64,000 bases of DNA from Clostridiales bacterium (GCA_024684435.1 JAIKWV010000009.1:1-64000); one strand, 5' to 3'; positions 52,793-62,816 are shown, numbered from the stretch's first letter. Numbers and translations are program-made. Notes: generated by a model not told the origin, from the letters alone.

Positions 52793-54745
52793 ATGCCTAA
52801 AATAAACGTACTGCCGAAACAGATCGTTGACCTTATCGCGGCGGGCGAGGTGGTTGAACGTCCCGCGTCTGTTGTAAAGGAGCTTATGGAAAACTCACTG
52901 GACGCGGGGGCAACATCTATAACCGTCGAAATAAAAAACGGCGGCATAAAATACATCCGCATAACGGATAACGGCTGCGGGATAGACCGGAGCGACATAC
53001 GCAACGCCTTTGTCAGCCACGCCACGAGCAAGATATCCCGGGAAGAGGATCTGGATTCAATATTCACCCTGGGCTTCCGCGGAGAGGCGCTGGCGTCCGT
53101 GGCGGCTGTGGCGTCCGTTGACGTTATGACCAGAGCCGCGGGGAGCAATATAGGCACCCATTACCGGATAGAAGGCGGAGAGGAACAGCTCATGGATGAC
53201 GCCGGCTGTCCCGTGGGCACCACCATAGTGGTGCGGGATCTGTTCTTCAACACCCCGGCAAGGATGAAATTCCTCAAAAAGGACGTCACCGAGGCAAACG
53301 CCGTAGCTGCGGTGGTGGATCGCATAGCCCTTTCACATCCGGAGACCGCGGTCAGATTTATCAGGGACGACAAAGAGGTCCTGCGCACAGAGGGCAAAGG
53401 GGATCTGGGCAGCGCGGTATATTCCGTGCTGGGCAAGGAGTTTTTCGACACCCTTATCCCCGTGAATTACGAGCTGGAGGGGGTCCGCGCGGAAGGCTTT
53501 ATCTCAAAGCCCACAGCGGCGCGCCCGAACAGAAATATGCAGTATTTCTTCCTCAACGGCAGGTTCATAAAAACAGGTACGGGTTCAGCCGCTCTTTCGG
53601 AGGCGTACAAAAATTCCATAATGGCGGGCAAGTTTCCCGCCTGCGTGCTGAACATCATCCTTCCTCCCCACACGGTGGACGTGAATGTGCATCCCTCCAA
53701 AATAGAGGTGCGCTTTGCAAACGACAGACCGGTGTTCAACGCCGTTTATTACGGAGCGAAGAACGCCCTTACCGGAGGAGATTTCCGTCCCAGGGTCACA
53801 CCTGCCGCGGCGATAAAATCATACATAAAAAATCTGGACGCCGTAACGGAATCGAAGCAGATGGATCTTTTCTCTGCGGTCACTCCGAGAAGCGCGCCGG
53901 CAAAGCCTGCCCCCTCCGGGGATTTCTGGCAGAAGCAGTCGGCGGAGCAGTTCAGCGGCGAATTCAGAAAACCCGAATACAAAAAAACGGCGGGAGGAAG
54001 CCTGCGCGACTCCTCCGTCGTAAGAGTTGAAAGAGATACCGATCTGTCCCTCGCTCCCAAACCGGAGCCTGTCCCTCCGGCAGAAGTCCGGAAAGCAGAG
54101 CCGGAGAAAGCAAAGACCGTTCCCGATATGCCACCCCGGGCAGAGACCCCTGCGGAGATAATAACCGAGGCGGTGGAGGAGAATTACCGTTACGTCGGCG
54201 AGCTGTTCAAAACCTATCTGCTAGTGGAGAACGGAGATAAAATGCTCATCATCGACAAGCACGCCGCCCACGAGCGCATGATTTTCAACGAGCTTAAAAA
54301 CAGGCAGTCCAAACCCGATTCTCAGCTCATCATGCCCGTCACCGTGAGCCTGAGCAAGGAGGAGTATTCCGCCGTGGTGGACAACCTTGACCTGCTGTCT
54401 CAGGCGGGTTACGGAATAGACGATTTCGGCTCTGGAACGGTAATAGTCAGGGAGTGTCCCCTGAACCTTTCCACGGAGGACGTGGAGATGCTTGTGGTGG
54501 AGATAGCGGGACATCTTATCTCAAACAAACAGGATCTCACCCCGGCAAAGCTGGAATGGCTCTACGACAATCTGGCCTGCCGCGCCGCGATAAAGGCGGG
54601 GGATCTCACCTCCGACTACGAGGCGCAGAAATTTGTTGAGCGGCTCATGTCCATGCCGGAGATAAAATTCTGCCCCCACGGCAGACCGGTGATGATAGAA
54701 ATGACCCGCAGAGAAATGGAGAAAAGCTTTGGCAGAAATCAGTAA
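52793..54745 (+). CDS. mutL: DNA mismatch repair protein MutL
   Basis: 650-aa MutL. The GHKL ATPase domain has ENSLDAGAT, DNGCGI and GFRGEAL; a Pro/Glu-rich linker (about 380-465) follows. The C-terminal endonuclease motif DKHAAHERMIFNE and the FCPHGRP motif indicate a nicking-competent MutL, as expected where MutH is absent. ATG 52793 behind GGGGTGAG is chosen over GTG 52784. It overlaps miaA by 17 bp. Confidence 0.97.
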   Translation: MPKINVLPKQIVDLIAAGEVVERPASVVKELMENSLDAGATSITVEIKNGGIKYIRITDNGCGIDRSDIRNAFVSHATSKISREEDLDSIFTLGFRGEALASVAAVASVDVMTRAAGSNIGTHYRIEGGEEQLMDDAGCPVGTTIVVRDLFFNTPARMKFLKKDVTEANAVAAVVDRIALSHPETAVRFIRDDKEVLRTEGKGDLGSAVYSVLGKEFFDTLIPVNYELEGVRAEGFISKPTAARPNRNMQYFFLNGRFIKTGTGSAALSEAYKNSIMAGKFPACVLNIILPPHTVDVNVHPSKIEVRFANDRPVFNAVYYGAKNALTGGDFRPRVTPAAAIKSYIKNLDAVTESKQMDLFSAVTPRSAPAKPAPSGDFWQKQSAEQFSGEFRKPEYKKTAGGSLRDSSVVRVERDTDLSLAPKPEPVPPAEVRKAEPEKAKTVPDMPPRAETPAEIITEAVEENYRYVGELFKTYLLVENGDKMLIIDKHAAHERMIFNELKNRQSKPDSQLIMPVTVSLSKEEYSAVVDNLDLLSQAGYGIDDFGSGTVIVRECPLNLSTEDVEMLVVEIAGHLISNKQDLTPAKLEWLYDNLACRAAIKAGDLTSDYEAQKFVERLMSMPEIKFCPHGRPVMIEMTRREMEKSFGRNQ

Positions 54746-55676
54746 AATACCCATAGTTGCCGTGGTAGGTCCCACCGCCTCCGGAAAGACCGCCCTTGCC
54801 GTGGAGATATGCAGGGCGTTCAACGGGGAGGCTGTGTGCGCCGACTCCATGCAGATATACAAAGGCATGGACATCGCCACGGCGAAACCCACGCCGGAGG
54901 AGATGATGGGCGTGCCCCATCACATGGTGGATTTCCTTCCTCCGGGGGAAAGATACAGCGTGTCGGACTACTGCAGGGCGGCGGGGGTCTGCATAAGGGA
55001 CATTGTTTCCCGGGGCAGGCTGCCGGTGCTTGTGGGCGGAACGGGGCTGTACATAGATTCGCTGCTCAACAACATTGAATTTGCCGAAAGCGAAACAGAC
55101 TTTGAGCTGAGAGAAAAACTCAGCGAAAGAGCGGAAAAGGAGGGAGCGGAGGCTCTGCTGGCCGAGCTTGAAAAAATAGACCCGGAAACAGCGGCGCAGC
55201 TCCATCCCAACAACATAAAAAGAATAATCCGGGCGCTGGAGCTTTACTATTCCTCCGGCAAGACCATGACCCGGCAGAGGGAAGAGTCAAGAAAGAACCC
55301 ATCCCCCTACGAACCCTGCGTGCTGTTCCTCACGGCGAAGGACAGGCAGTTCCTCTACGACCGTATCGACCGCCGTGTGGATGAAATGCTGAAAAACGGA
55401 CTTGAGGCGGAGGCGCGGGCAGTGCTTGCGATGGACATCGGCGCCACCGCTAAACAGGCGATAGGCTGCAAGGAGCTTGCGCCCTATTTCGCCGGGGAGG
55501 TCACCCTTGAACAGGCGGTGGAAAAGCTCAAGCGGGAAACAAGGCGGTACGCCAAGCGCCAGCTTACATGGTTCAACCGCAACGAGCAGGCGCACAGACT
55601 GTATATCGACGAAGAGGACGTCAAAGCCCGGGCGACGGAAACGGTAGCGGCGTTTTTGAACGGAGTAAAAACATAA
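54729..55676 (+). CDS. miaA: tRNA dimethylallyltransferase MiaA
   Basis: 315-aa enzyme adding the isopentenyl group to A37, the substrate step for MiaB upstream. P-loop GPTASGKTAL, DSMQIYKGMDIATAKP, HHMVDF and GGTGLY are present. TTG start at 54729 lies inside mutL with GGAGAAAAG upstream. Confidence 0.95.
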   Translation: MAEISKIPIVAVVGPTASGKTALAVEICRAFNGEAVCADSMQIYKGMDIATAKPTPEEMMGVPHHMVDFLPPGERYSVSDYCRAAGVCIRDIVSRGRLPVLVGGTGLYIDSLLNNIEFAESETDFELREKLSERAEKEGAEALLAELEKIDPETAAQLHPNNIKRIIRALELYYSSGKTMTRQREESRKNPSPYEPCVLFLTAKDRQFLYDRIDRRVDEMLKNGLEAEARAVLAMDIGATAKQAIGCKELAPYFAGEVTLEQAVEKLKRETRRYAKRQLTWFNRNEQAHRLYIDEEDVKARATETVAAFLNGVKT

Positions 55677-55700
55677 ACGACAGGAGCTGAGAGCGGTAAA

Positions 55701-56954
55701 ATGGAAGAGACAAAAAAACTTTCCGGCAAGAAAAAGCGAATATTGATAATAGCCGGCGTAGTGGTATTGCTGCTCGCTGCTGTTATATATTCAAAATATT
55801 TCCTCAATTTCAACGGCGTTTCCACAGAATTGGCTCTGCGCCATACCAAGGAAGTCACCCTACCGATAAATTTCTTTGTGGTCAGGGACGAGGAATACCT
55901 TGATTCCCCGGGATCGGTGCAGGCTATCCCCCTTGTCAGCGACGGGACCAGAGTGGCGGAAAACGATAAAATAGCGGTGGTCTGCGCCAGTGAAACGGAC
56001 GCGGCGAACTATTCGGAGATACTTGAGATCGAGGACGACATCAGTTACTACAAACAGCTTAACTCCCTGACCGATATCAGCTCAATAAACATTGAGTCCG
56101 TGGACAAGCAGATACTGTCCCTGTTCAACGAAGCTCTTGACATTGCGGACAGCGGCAGACTTTACGATTTTGACGAGGGCATAAAAGCCTTCTCCGACAA
56201 AAAGACAAGGCGGGACATCGCCATAAACGGAAGAATGGATTTTTCACAGCAGCTCACTCAGCTCAACGACAGGCTGACCGCCCTTAAAAGCGGAATGTCC
56301 GGCGTGCGGGAGATCGGCGCCGAAAAAGCCGGCTTCTATATGGGAAACACCGACGGATTTGAAAACACCCTTAAGTACGGGGATGTTCTGAAGCTGACCC
56401 CGACGGACATTGAAAACGCCTTGGCGTCGGAGGAAAAGCAGCCCGGAGACAATATGGGGCGGCTGATAAAAAGTCACAAATGGTATCTCTGCACAGTGGT
56501 GGACAACGGCACCGCCTCTGAGCTGACAAAAGGCGGCAGCTACAGTCTGATCGTCCCCGAAGCCGGTTCGGTAAAGCTTACCTTCACGCTGGAGGCGATA
56601 AATCAGGCAGAGGGAAAAAAATCAGCCCTGATATTCTCCTGTCTTGAGACCGGAGAAAACATCTTCAATCTTCGTAAGGGAGAAGCGCAGCTTGTAAGGC
56701 GGACATATACGGGCTACAGGATCCCCCAGGCGGCGATCAGGACGGAAAAGAAAGAGGACGGCACAGATGAAAAGTTTGTATACATCCTCAATAAGACCAC
56801 CGTTAACCGCAAGGAGATAAATATAATCTACTCCGACGCGGACTACGTTCTGATCGGGATATCCACCGATAAGCTGAACAGAAAATACGTTCAGGTCTAC
56901 GATAAAATAATTACCGCAGGAAAGGATTTGAGAGATGGAAAGGTCATATATTGA
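55701..56954 (+). CDS. HlyD-like membrane adaptor protein, function unknown
   Basis: 417-aa protein with one N-terminal membrane helix (about 13-33), then an extracytoplasmic part. A split biotinyl-lipoyl-like hairpin is suggested by VSDGTRVAENDKIAVVCAS, followed by a helical stretch (about 110-195) and a C-terminal beta-barrel-like region with RIPQAAIRTEKKEDGT and YVQVYDKIITAGKDLRDGKVIY. This is the plan of HlyD/periplasmic adaptor proteins, but no ABC or other transporter genes are adjacent. It overlaps ylmE by 20 bp at the head of the division cluster, so a link to division or envelope is possible. Confidence 0.65.
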   Translation: MEETKKLSGKKKRILIIAGVVVLLLAAVIYSKYFLNFNGVSTELALRHTKEVTLPINFFVVRDEEYLDSPGSVQAIPLVSDGTRVAENDKIAVVCASETDAANYSEILEIEDDISYYKQLNSLTDISSINIESVDKQILSLFNEALDIADSGRLYDFDEGIKAFSDKKTRRDIAINGRMDFSQQLTQLNDRLTALKSGMSGVREIGAEKAGFYMGNTDGFENTLKYGDVLKLTPTDIENALASEEKQPGDNMGRLIKSHKWYLCTVVDNGTASELTKGGSYSLIVPEAGSVKLTFTLEAINQAEGKKSALIFSCLETGENIFNLRKGEAQLVRRTYTGYRIPQAAIRTEKKEDGTDEKFVYILNKTTVNRKEINIIYSDADYVLIGISTDKLNRKYVQVYDKIITAGKDLRDGKVIY

Positions 56955-57660
56955 GAAAGCCTGCGCGTCAGTGGAGGAAGGTCTCAAGGCAGTCAGACAC
57001 GATATCGAGGAGGCGGCTGTAAAAAGCGGCAGAGATCCCGGTGAGGTCACCCTTATGGCGGTCACAAAAACCGTGGAGCCTGTCTATATAAACTACGCCA
57101 TATCCAAAGGTGTCCGGCTGATCGGCGAAAACAAGGTGCAGGAATTCCTGGGAAAGAAGGATGAGCTTGACCTCTCCCGATGCAAGGCTCACCTGATAGG
57201 ACACCTTCAGACAAACAAAGTGGGCAAGATAGTGGGAAACGTCGACATGATCGAATCGGTGGACTCCGTTAAGCTTGCGGGGGAAATAGGCAGGCAGTCC
57301 GTGACGAAAGGCATAGTAACGGATATCCTCGTGGAGGTCAACGTGGGAAACGATGAAAACAAATTCGGCATAACCGTCGGAAACGCCCCGGAGATCATAG
57401 ATGAGATATCCCGGATCGGCGGTGTGCGGATAAGGGGGCTTATGACAGTGCCTCCGTTTCTGGAAGACGCTGTGGAAACGAGAAAACTTTTTTGCCGTAT
57501 GAGGCAACTGTTTATTGACATTGACAGCAAAAAAATAGATAATGTATACATGGATATTCTGTCCATGGGAATGTCGGGAGATTTCCGGGAAGCTGTCGCG
57601 GAGGGCTCGACCCTGGTGAGAGTTGGCTCGGCTATTTTCGGGCAAAGAAACTACAGATGA
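56935..57660 (+). CDS. PLP-binding protein YggS/YlmE
   Basis: 241-aa member of the PLP-homeostasis family. The PLP lysine lies in LMAVTKTVEP; GENKVQEFLGK, HLIGHLQTNK and MGMSGDF(R)EAV are family signatures. It regulates pyridoxal phosphate and amino-acid balance. In Firmicutes it sits beside sepF, as here. The ATG lies in the end of the HlyD-like gene behind GGAAAGG. Confidence 0.94.
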   Translation: MERSYIEKACASVEEGLKAVRHDIEEAAVKSGRDPGEVTLMAVTKTVEPVYINYAISKGVRLIGENKVQEFLGKKDELDLSRCKAHLIGHLQTNKVGKIVGNVDMIESVDSVKLAGEIGRQSVTKGIVTDILVEVNVGNDENKFGITVGNAPEIIDEISRIGGVRIRGLMTVPPFLEDAVETRKLFCRMRQLFIDIDSKKIDNVYMDILSMGMSGDFREAVAEGSTLVRVGSAIFGQRNYR

Positions 57661-57701
57661 CAACAATAACAAATCAACATAAAAAACGAGGAGGAAATAA
57701 T

Positions 57702-58274
57702 ATGGGCATTTTCGGAAAGATCAAGGATGCGTTCAATGTTTCGGAGGAGAGATATTTCGAAGAATCGGAGGATATGCTTACAGAGGGAGAAGACTACAGA
57801 GAAATGGCTGGCAATCCGGGTCGCAGAGGCGATAGAGGATATTACCGTGAAGAACCGGAACAGCAGTATCCTACAAGGGAGTATTCGGTCAAGGATAATT
57901 CCAATGTTGTAAATATGCGCGCGCAGAGAGAAAACGTATTCAGGAATTCGTCCATGTACGGTTCAAACGTTGTTTTTCAGAAGATTGACCGCTTCAGCGA
58001 CGTGGGCGGGGTCGCCGACATTCTCAACGAAGGCAAAATAGTTATCCTCAACCTTGAGACCTGTCCCGATCTGGATTCCCGCAGGATACTTGATTTCCTG
58101 TACGGCGTTTCCTATGCAAATGACGGTATCATAAAGCGCGTAGCGGGCAGAGCCTATGTGTTCACTCCCCGCAACGTTGAGTTTACCGGTGAGATGCTGG
58201 ATGAGATCCAGTCCAACGGCACCTTCAACCCCAACAACGCGTTCCCCGGAGACTTTACTTTTGACGGACAGTAA
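57702..58274 (+). CDS. sepF: Cell division protein SepF
   Basis: 190-aa FtsZ-binding division protein. An amphipathic membrane-binding N-terminus (MGIFGKIKDAFNV), a variable acidic and Gln/Arg-rich linker, then the SepF core with VILNLETCPDLDSRRILDFLYGVSYA. ATG 57702 follows GAGGAGGAAAT. Confidence 0.94.
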   Translation: MGIFGKIKDAFNVSEERYFEESEDMLTEGEDYREMAGNPGRRGDRGYYREEPEQQYPTREYSVKDNSNVVNMRAQRENVFRNSSMYGSNVVFQKIDRFSDVGGVADILNEGKIVILNLETCPDLDSRRILDFLYGVSYANDGIIKRVAGRAYVFTPRNVEFTGEMLDEIQSNGTFNPNNAFPGDFTFDGQ

Positions 58275-58314
58275 TGATTGAAAATAATCGAATTATTCGG
58301 AAGGGATGTTTAAT

Positions 58315-59475
58315 ATGCTTACACCTGCTCAAATAAGATCTTATGAATTCAGATCTGCCGGCAAGGGTATCTACCGCGCGGATGAGGTGGATTCATTCAT
58401 AGATAACGTGGCAAAGGCGTACGAAAAGGTTTTCAATGAAAACGGAGAGATGCTAAAGAAAATAAGCGCGCTTACCGATACTGTGGATCAGTGCAACAAG
58501 GACAAGGATCTGATCCAGAGAACGTTGATCACGGCTCAGCGCAGCGCCGATGAGGTTGAGCAGAACGCCGCCGTCAAATCAAAGCAGCTTATTGAGTCCA
58601 GCACTCAAAAGGCAAACGCCATAGAGGCGGAGGCCCAGGCAAGGGCGGATAAGCTCAAGGCGGAGGGCGAAGCGGCTCTCGCCAGGATAGAGACCGAGGT
58701 CCGCGCAAAGGCTTCTCAGATCATAACCGATGCCGAGGCAAAGGCCGAAAAGATAATAAGCGACGCAAAATATAACGCGGACAAGCAGGAATATGAAAAC
58801 GTCGCAAGGCTCAGCAAATATGAAGCGCAGCTCAAAGAGCTTAAGCTTATGATAAAGGATTTCAAATATCAGATCCTTTCAAAATACGCGGCGCAGATAA
58901 AAGATATCGAGACCTTGCCCGAGGTGACCGACGATGAGGTCAGGTATCCCATGCCTCAGGTCGAGATCCCGGAGCCGGCGCAGCCCGAACCCACGGTGTC
59001 GGAAGCCCCGGCAGAGATCCTGCCCGAGCCTGAAGAAGCTCCGGTCGAAGCTCAGATCATTGAGGAGCCCGTCGAGGAGGCGCCTGTAACAGAGGCGGTT
59101 GAAGAATCCGTTATCGAGGAGCCTGAAGAGGTTCCTGCGGTCGAAGAACCCGTCGAAGCGCCGGAGGAGCCTGATGAGGCGCCCGTTGAGGAGCCTGCTG
59201 ATGAGTCGGAACAGACCTTCCCCACTCTGGATTCCATCACCGATTTCCTCAGCGAGGATGAGGACGAATCCGATGACGACGAGGAAGCTGAGGACGAGGA
59301 TTTCAAATTCTTTGTACCCGATCTGTCCGATGAAGACGACGAGGAAGACGATATCCTGAGCCTCGCCAAAGGCGACTTCAAGCTGGGTCATTATGAGGAT
59401 GACGACGAAGAAGAAACCGAACCGGAGGATGACGGTTCGGGTCGCCGGTTCAAGGGCTTCTTCAACAAGAAATAA
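58315..59475 (+). CDS. divIVA: DivIVA-family cell pole/division protein with acidic tail
   Basis: 386-aa protein. The N-terminal DivIVA lipid-binding domain (LTPAQIRSYEF, YRADEVDSFIDNV) and a long Ala/Glu/Lys-rich coiled coil (about 30-200) are standard. The C-terminal half (about 215-370) is a very acidic Pro/Glu/Val repeat region and ends RRFKGFFNKK, roughly doubling the usual length. ATG 58315 is chosen for GGAAGGG upstream; ATG 58306 is in frame. Confidence 0.92.
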   Translation: MLTPAQIRSYEFRSAGKGIYRADEVDSFIDNVAKAYEKVFNENGEMLKKISALTDTVDQCNKDKDLIQRTLITAQRSADEVEQNAAVKSKQLIESSTQKANAIEAEAQARADKLKAEGEAALARIETEVRAKASQIITDAEAKAEKIISDAKYNADKQEYENVARLSKYEAQLKELKLMIKDFKYQILSKYAAQIKDIETLPEVTDDEVRYPMPQVEIPEPAQPEPTVSEAPAEILPEPEEAPVEAQIIEEPVEEAPVTEAVEESVIEEPEEVPAVEEPVEAPEEPDEAPVEEPADESEQTFPTLDSITDFLSEDEDESDDDEEAEDEDFKFFVPDLSDEDDEEDDILSLAKGDFKLGHYEDDDEEETEPEDDGSGRRFKGFFNKK

Positions 59476-59498
59476 ACGCAGGTAAGGTTTTATTATAC

Positions 59499-59987
59499 AT
59501 GAAAAAATATGTTTCTCTGATCATAATCGCATTGCTTGCGGTGCTGGATCAGGCGTCAAAGGTGTTTGCGCTGAATTTTCTCAAACCCGTCGGCACCGCG
59601 AAATTTCTGCCGGGGATACTGGGTCTTCGGTACGTTGAAAATACCGGAGCGGTATTCGGCTCGTTTTCAAACAGCACCGTTATGCTTTCCGTTATAACCG
59701 CAGTAATAATTATCGTGGGGCTTGTTTTGCTGGTAATGGGCAAATTCAGCAACAAGGTCTACCGCACCTGCGCCGTGCTCATCATAGCCGGAGGCATTGG
59801 AAATCTTTACGACAGGATCGTCCGCGGCTTTGTGGTGGACTTCTTTGATTTTCAGTTTATGGATTTTGCGGTATTCAATGTTGCGGATATTTTTGTTACG
59901 GTGGGTTCCTTCGTTTTGATAATCTATCTTATCGTCGGAATGATCCGTGACGGAAAGAACAAGGAGCGGCAAAGTGAGCAGGCTTGA
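59499..59987 (+). CDS. lspA: Lipoprotein signal peptidase
   Basis: 162-aa four-helix membrane aspartyl peptidase that cleaves prolipoproteins. Catalytic aspartates lie in GNLYDRIVRGFVVDF and FNVADIFV; VENTGAVFG is conserved. It would process the two lipoproteins seen in this window. It overlaps the rluD-family gene by 14 bp. Confidence 0.96.
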   Translation: MKKYVSLIIIALLAVLDQASKVFALNFLKPVGTAKFLPGILGLRYVENTGAVFGSFSNSTVMLSVITAVIIIVGLVLLVMGKFSNKVYRTCAVLIIAGGIGNLYDRIVRGFVVDFFDFQFMDFAVFNVADIFVTVGSFVLIIYLIVGMIRDGKNKERQSEQA

Positions 59988-60879
59988 ATTTGTTTTTGAC
60001 GGCTCGGAGGGTCAGAGAATAGACAAGGCCATTGCGGAATATATGCCGCAGATGACCAGATCGCACATACAAAAGATAATCGACATGGGCGGCGTTACGG
60101 CTGACGGAAAGCCGGTGGACAAGGGCTATAAGCCCAAGCCCGGCGCCGTTATCGTGCTCAATGCGCCGGAGCCCCGGGTACTGGAGGCAAAGGCGGAGGA
60201 CATTGCCCTTGATATAAGATACGAAGACGAGGATCTGCTGGTGGTAAACAAGCCCCGTGGCATGGTGGTTCACCCCGCCGCAGGGAACTTGGACGGCACC
60301 CTTGTCAACGCCCTTATGCATCACTGCGACGGAAAACTTTCCGGCATTAACGGAGTGATCCGCCCGGGCATAGTACACCGCATAGATAAGGACACCAGCG
60401 GTCTGCTTATCGTGGCAAAAAATGATTTTGCCCACACAGGGCTTTCGGAACAGATAAAGGAGCACAGCTTCAAGCGGGAATACAGAGCCGTGGTTTACGG
60501 TCATTTAAAGGAGCCGGAGGGCACGGTCGACGCCCCTATAGGCAGGAGCGAAAAGGACCGCAAAAAAATGTGCGTCACATACAAGAATTCAAAGAACGCC
60601 GTGACCCATTACAGCGTTCTTGAAGAATATAAAAAGTACAGCTACATAAAGCTCCGGCTTGAAACGGGCAGGACCCATCAGATAAGGGTCCACATGGCAT
60701 ATCTGGGTCATCCCGTGGCGGGAGACAAGGTGTACGGCCCGAAAAACGGAGTGGATATCGGCGGTCAATGCCTTCACGCTGGGCTGATAGGTTTTACCCA
60801 TCCCCGGGACGGCAGATACATCGAGATCACAGCGGAGCTGCCGGACTACTTTAACGAGTTTCTTGACAAGATAAAATAA
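59974..60879 (+). CDS. RluD-family 23S rRNA pseudouridine synthase
   Basis: 301-aa pseudouridine synthase. An N-terminal S4 domain (about 10-70), then the catalytic motif HRIDKDTSGLL, and LETGRTHQIRVH. GTG 59974 follows AAGGAG. The next gene to lspA in many Firmicutes (ylyB-like), as here. Confidence 0.94.
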   Translation: MSRLEFVFDGSEGQRIDKAIAEYMPQMTRSHIQKIIDMGGVTADGKPVDKGYKPKPGAVIVLNAPEPRVLEAKAEDIALDIRYEDEDLLVVNKPRGMVVHPAAGNLDGTLVNALMHHCDGKLSGINGVIRPGIVHRIDKDTSGLLIVAKNDFAHTGLSEQIKEHSFKREYRAVVYGHLKEPEGTVDAPIGRSEKDRKKMCVTYKNSKNAVTHYSVLEEYKKYSYIKLRLETGRTHQIRVHMAYLGHPVAGDKVYGPKNGVDIGGQCLHAGLIGFTHPRDGRYIEITAELPDYFNEFLDKIK

Positions 60880-60897
60880 TTTCTGGAGGTGGCTGCT

Positions 60898-61746
60898 TTG
60901 GAAGCAACCGTAAAAAAACAGCTTAAGATCAAAGCCTGCAAAGTCAGAATGGGCATAATAAACGGTGTTTATAACGCGAAATCCGGGCATCCCGGCGGAG
61001 CTTTGTCCTCTGCCGATATCCTGACGTATCTGTATTTCAACAAAATGAACATCGACCCCAAAAATCCAAAATGGGAGGATCGCGACCGCTTTGTGCTTTC
61101 CAAAGGGCATATCGCTCCGGGACTGTATGCGGTCCTTGCTCTCAGGGGCTTTTTCCCTGTGGAGGATCTGGTGACTTTGCGTAAAACCGATTCCTACCTG
61201 CAGGGTCACCCATGCATGAAGACCACCCCGGGTGTGGATATGAGCACCGGCTCTCTGGGACAGGGCATATCCGCGGCGGTGGGCATGGCTCTGGGCGGAA
61301 AAATTTCCGGCAAGAGCTTCAGGGTCTATACGATTTTAGGAGACGGCGAGATCCAGGAGGGTCAGGTCTGGGAGGCGGCTATGTACGCTTCCGCAAAGGG
61401 GCTTGACAATCTTGTGGCAGTCATTGACAACAACAACCTTCAGATAGACGGTACGGTGGCAGAGGTGAACTCCCCCTATCCGATAGTGGAAAAATTCCGC
61501 GCCTTCGGCTGGAACGTCATCGAGATCTGCGCCCACAGCTTTGACGAAATAGACGCCGCGTTCAACGCCGCGGAGGAATTCAAGGGCAAGCCTACGGCTA
61601 TAATCGCAAAGAGTACCAAGGGCAAGGGCGTTTCCTACATGGAAGATCAGGTGTCCTGGCACGGCGCTGCGCCCAACACAGAGCAGTATGAACAGGCGAT
61701 GAAAGAGCTGGAAGAAGAACTGGCAAACCTGGAAAACGGAAATTGA
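60898..61746 (+). CDS. tktA: Transketolase, N-terminal subunit
   Basis: 282-aa thiamine-diphosphate-binding half of a two-gene transketolase. SGHPGGALSSADIL, SKGHIAPGLYA, STGSLGQGIS and the ThDP motif GDGEIQEG(Q)VWEAA...NN are present. TTG 60898 is taken as start behind GGAGGTGG. The second half follows 36 bp later. Confidence 0.94.
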   Translation: MEATVKKQLKIKACKVRMGIINGVYNAKSGHPGGALSSADILTYLYFNKMNIDPKNPKWEDRDRFVLSKGHIAPGLYAVLALRGFFPVEDLVTLRKTDSYLQGHPCMKTTPGVDMSTGSLGQGISAAVGMALGGKISGKSFRVYTILGDGEIQEGQVWEAAMYASAKGLDNLVAVIDNNNLQIDGTVAEVNSPYPIVEKFRAFGWNVIEICAHSFDEIDAAFNAAEEFKGKPTAIIAKSTKGKGVSYMEDQVSWHGAAPNTEQYEQAMKELEEELANLENGN

Positions 61747-61782
61747 CGGATTTCTCCGATAAATATAAGGAAGGTATTGACT

Positions 61783-62733
61783 ATGGCTGATATTATTAAA
61801 ACAGCGACCAGAGAGGCCTACGGAAAGGCTCTTGCTGAGTTGGGCGCGATAAACGATAAAATAATCGTCCTCGACGCGGATCTTGCCGCGGCGACCAAGA
61901 CGGGCATTTTCAAAAAGGCTTTTCCGGACAGATTCTTTGACACGGGCATAGCCGAGTGCAACATGATCAGCATTGCGGGAGGTCTGTCCACCACGGGCTA
62001 CACCGTTTTTGCAAGCTCTTTTGCCATGTTTGCCGCGGGCCGCGCCTTTGAACAGGTCCGCAACACCCTTGGATACTCTCACCTGAATGTAAAGATAGGC
62101 GCCACCCACGCGGGTATTTCCGTGGGAGAGGACGGCGCCACCCACCAGTGCTGTGAGGATATAGCCCTTATGCGCACCATCCCCGGCATGGTAATAATAA
62201 ACCCTGCCGACGATATCGAGACCCGTGGCGCGGTGTTTGCCGCGGCGGAGCATGAGGGACCTGTTTATCTCAGACTGGGCAGGCTGGCGGTACCCCGCAT
62301 CAATGACGAGAACTATAAATTTGAACTGGGCAAGGGCGCGGTGCTCCGCGAGGGTACGGACGTGACGATAATCGCAACAGGTCTCATGGTCAATGAGGCG
62401 CTTATAGCCCACGATATTCTTTCGGCGGAAGGAATATCCGCAAAAGTTATAAATATACATACTATTAAGCCCATTGACAAAGAGCTTATTATCGAAGCGG
62501 CAGGGCAGACCGGCGCTGTGGTCACCGCCGAGGAGCACAATATAATAGGCGGTCTGGGCGGCGCAGTGGCTGAAGTCCTTTCTGAAAACCTGCCCACTCC
62601 CGTGGTTCGCGTGGGCGTTGAGGACATCTTCGGACGTTCCGGCCCCGCCCTGGAGCTGCTTAAGGTATTCGGACTTGACGCGGCAAATATCGTAGACAAG
62701 GCAAAGCGCGCCATTTCGATGAAAAAGAACTGA
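61783..62733 (+). CDS. tktB: Transketolase, C-terminal subunit
   Basis: 316-aa pyrimidine-binding and C-terminal domains of transketolase: FFDTGIAECNMI, GATHAGISVGEDGATHQ and a C-terminal transketolase domain with GGLGGAVAEVL. Together with the preceding gene it makes the pentose-phosphate enzyme. ATG 61783 follows AAGGAAGG. Confidence 0.94.
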   Translation: MADIIKTATREAYGKALAELGAINDKIIVLDADLAAATKTGIFKKAFPDRFFDTGIAECNMISIAGGLSTTGYTVFASSFAMFAAGRAFEQVRNTLGYSHLNVKIGATHAGISVGEDGATHQCCEDIALMRTIPGMVIINPADDIETRGAVFAAAEHEGPVYLRLGRLAVPRINDENYKFELGKGAVLREGTDVTIIATGLMVNEALIAHDILSAEGISAKVINIHTIKPIDKELIIEAAGQTGAVVTAEEHNIIGGLGGAVAEVLSENLPTPVVRVGVEDIFGRSGPALELLKVFGLDAANIVDKAKRAISMKKN

Positions 62734-62816
62734 AGGCTTTGAGCATTTCGCTTTTGCTGTCGGGCAGATACCGTCGGTAAAGCGCTGCGCGCATCAGTGT
62801 AAGGGAGGCGTTCACC

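Noticed and set aside
61336..62538. 400-codon open frame on the minus strand
   Set aside because: It lies wholly antisense to the two transketolase genes, whose motifs are intact; no ribosome site or family signature.
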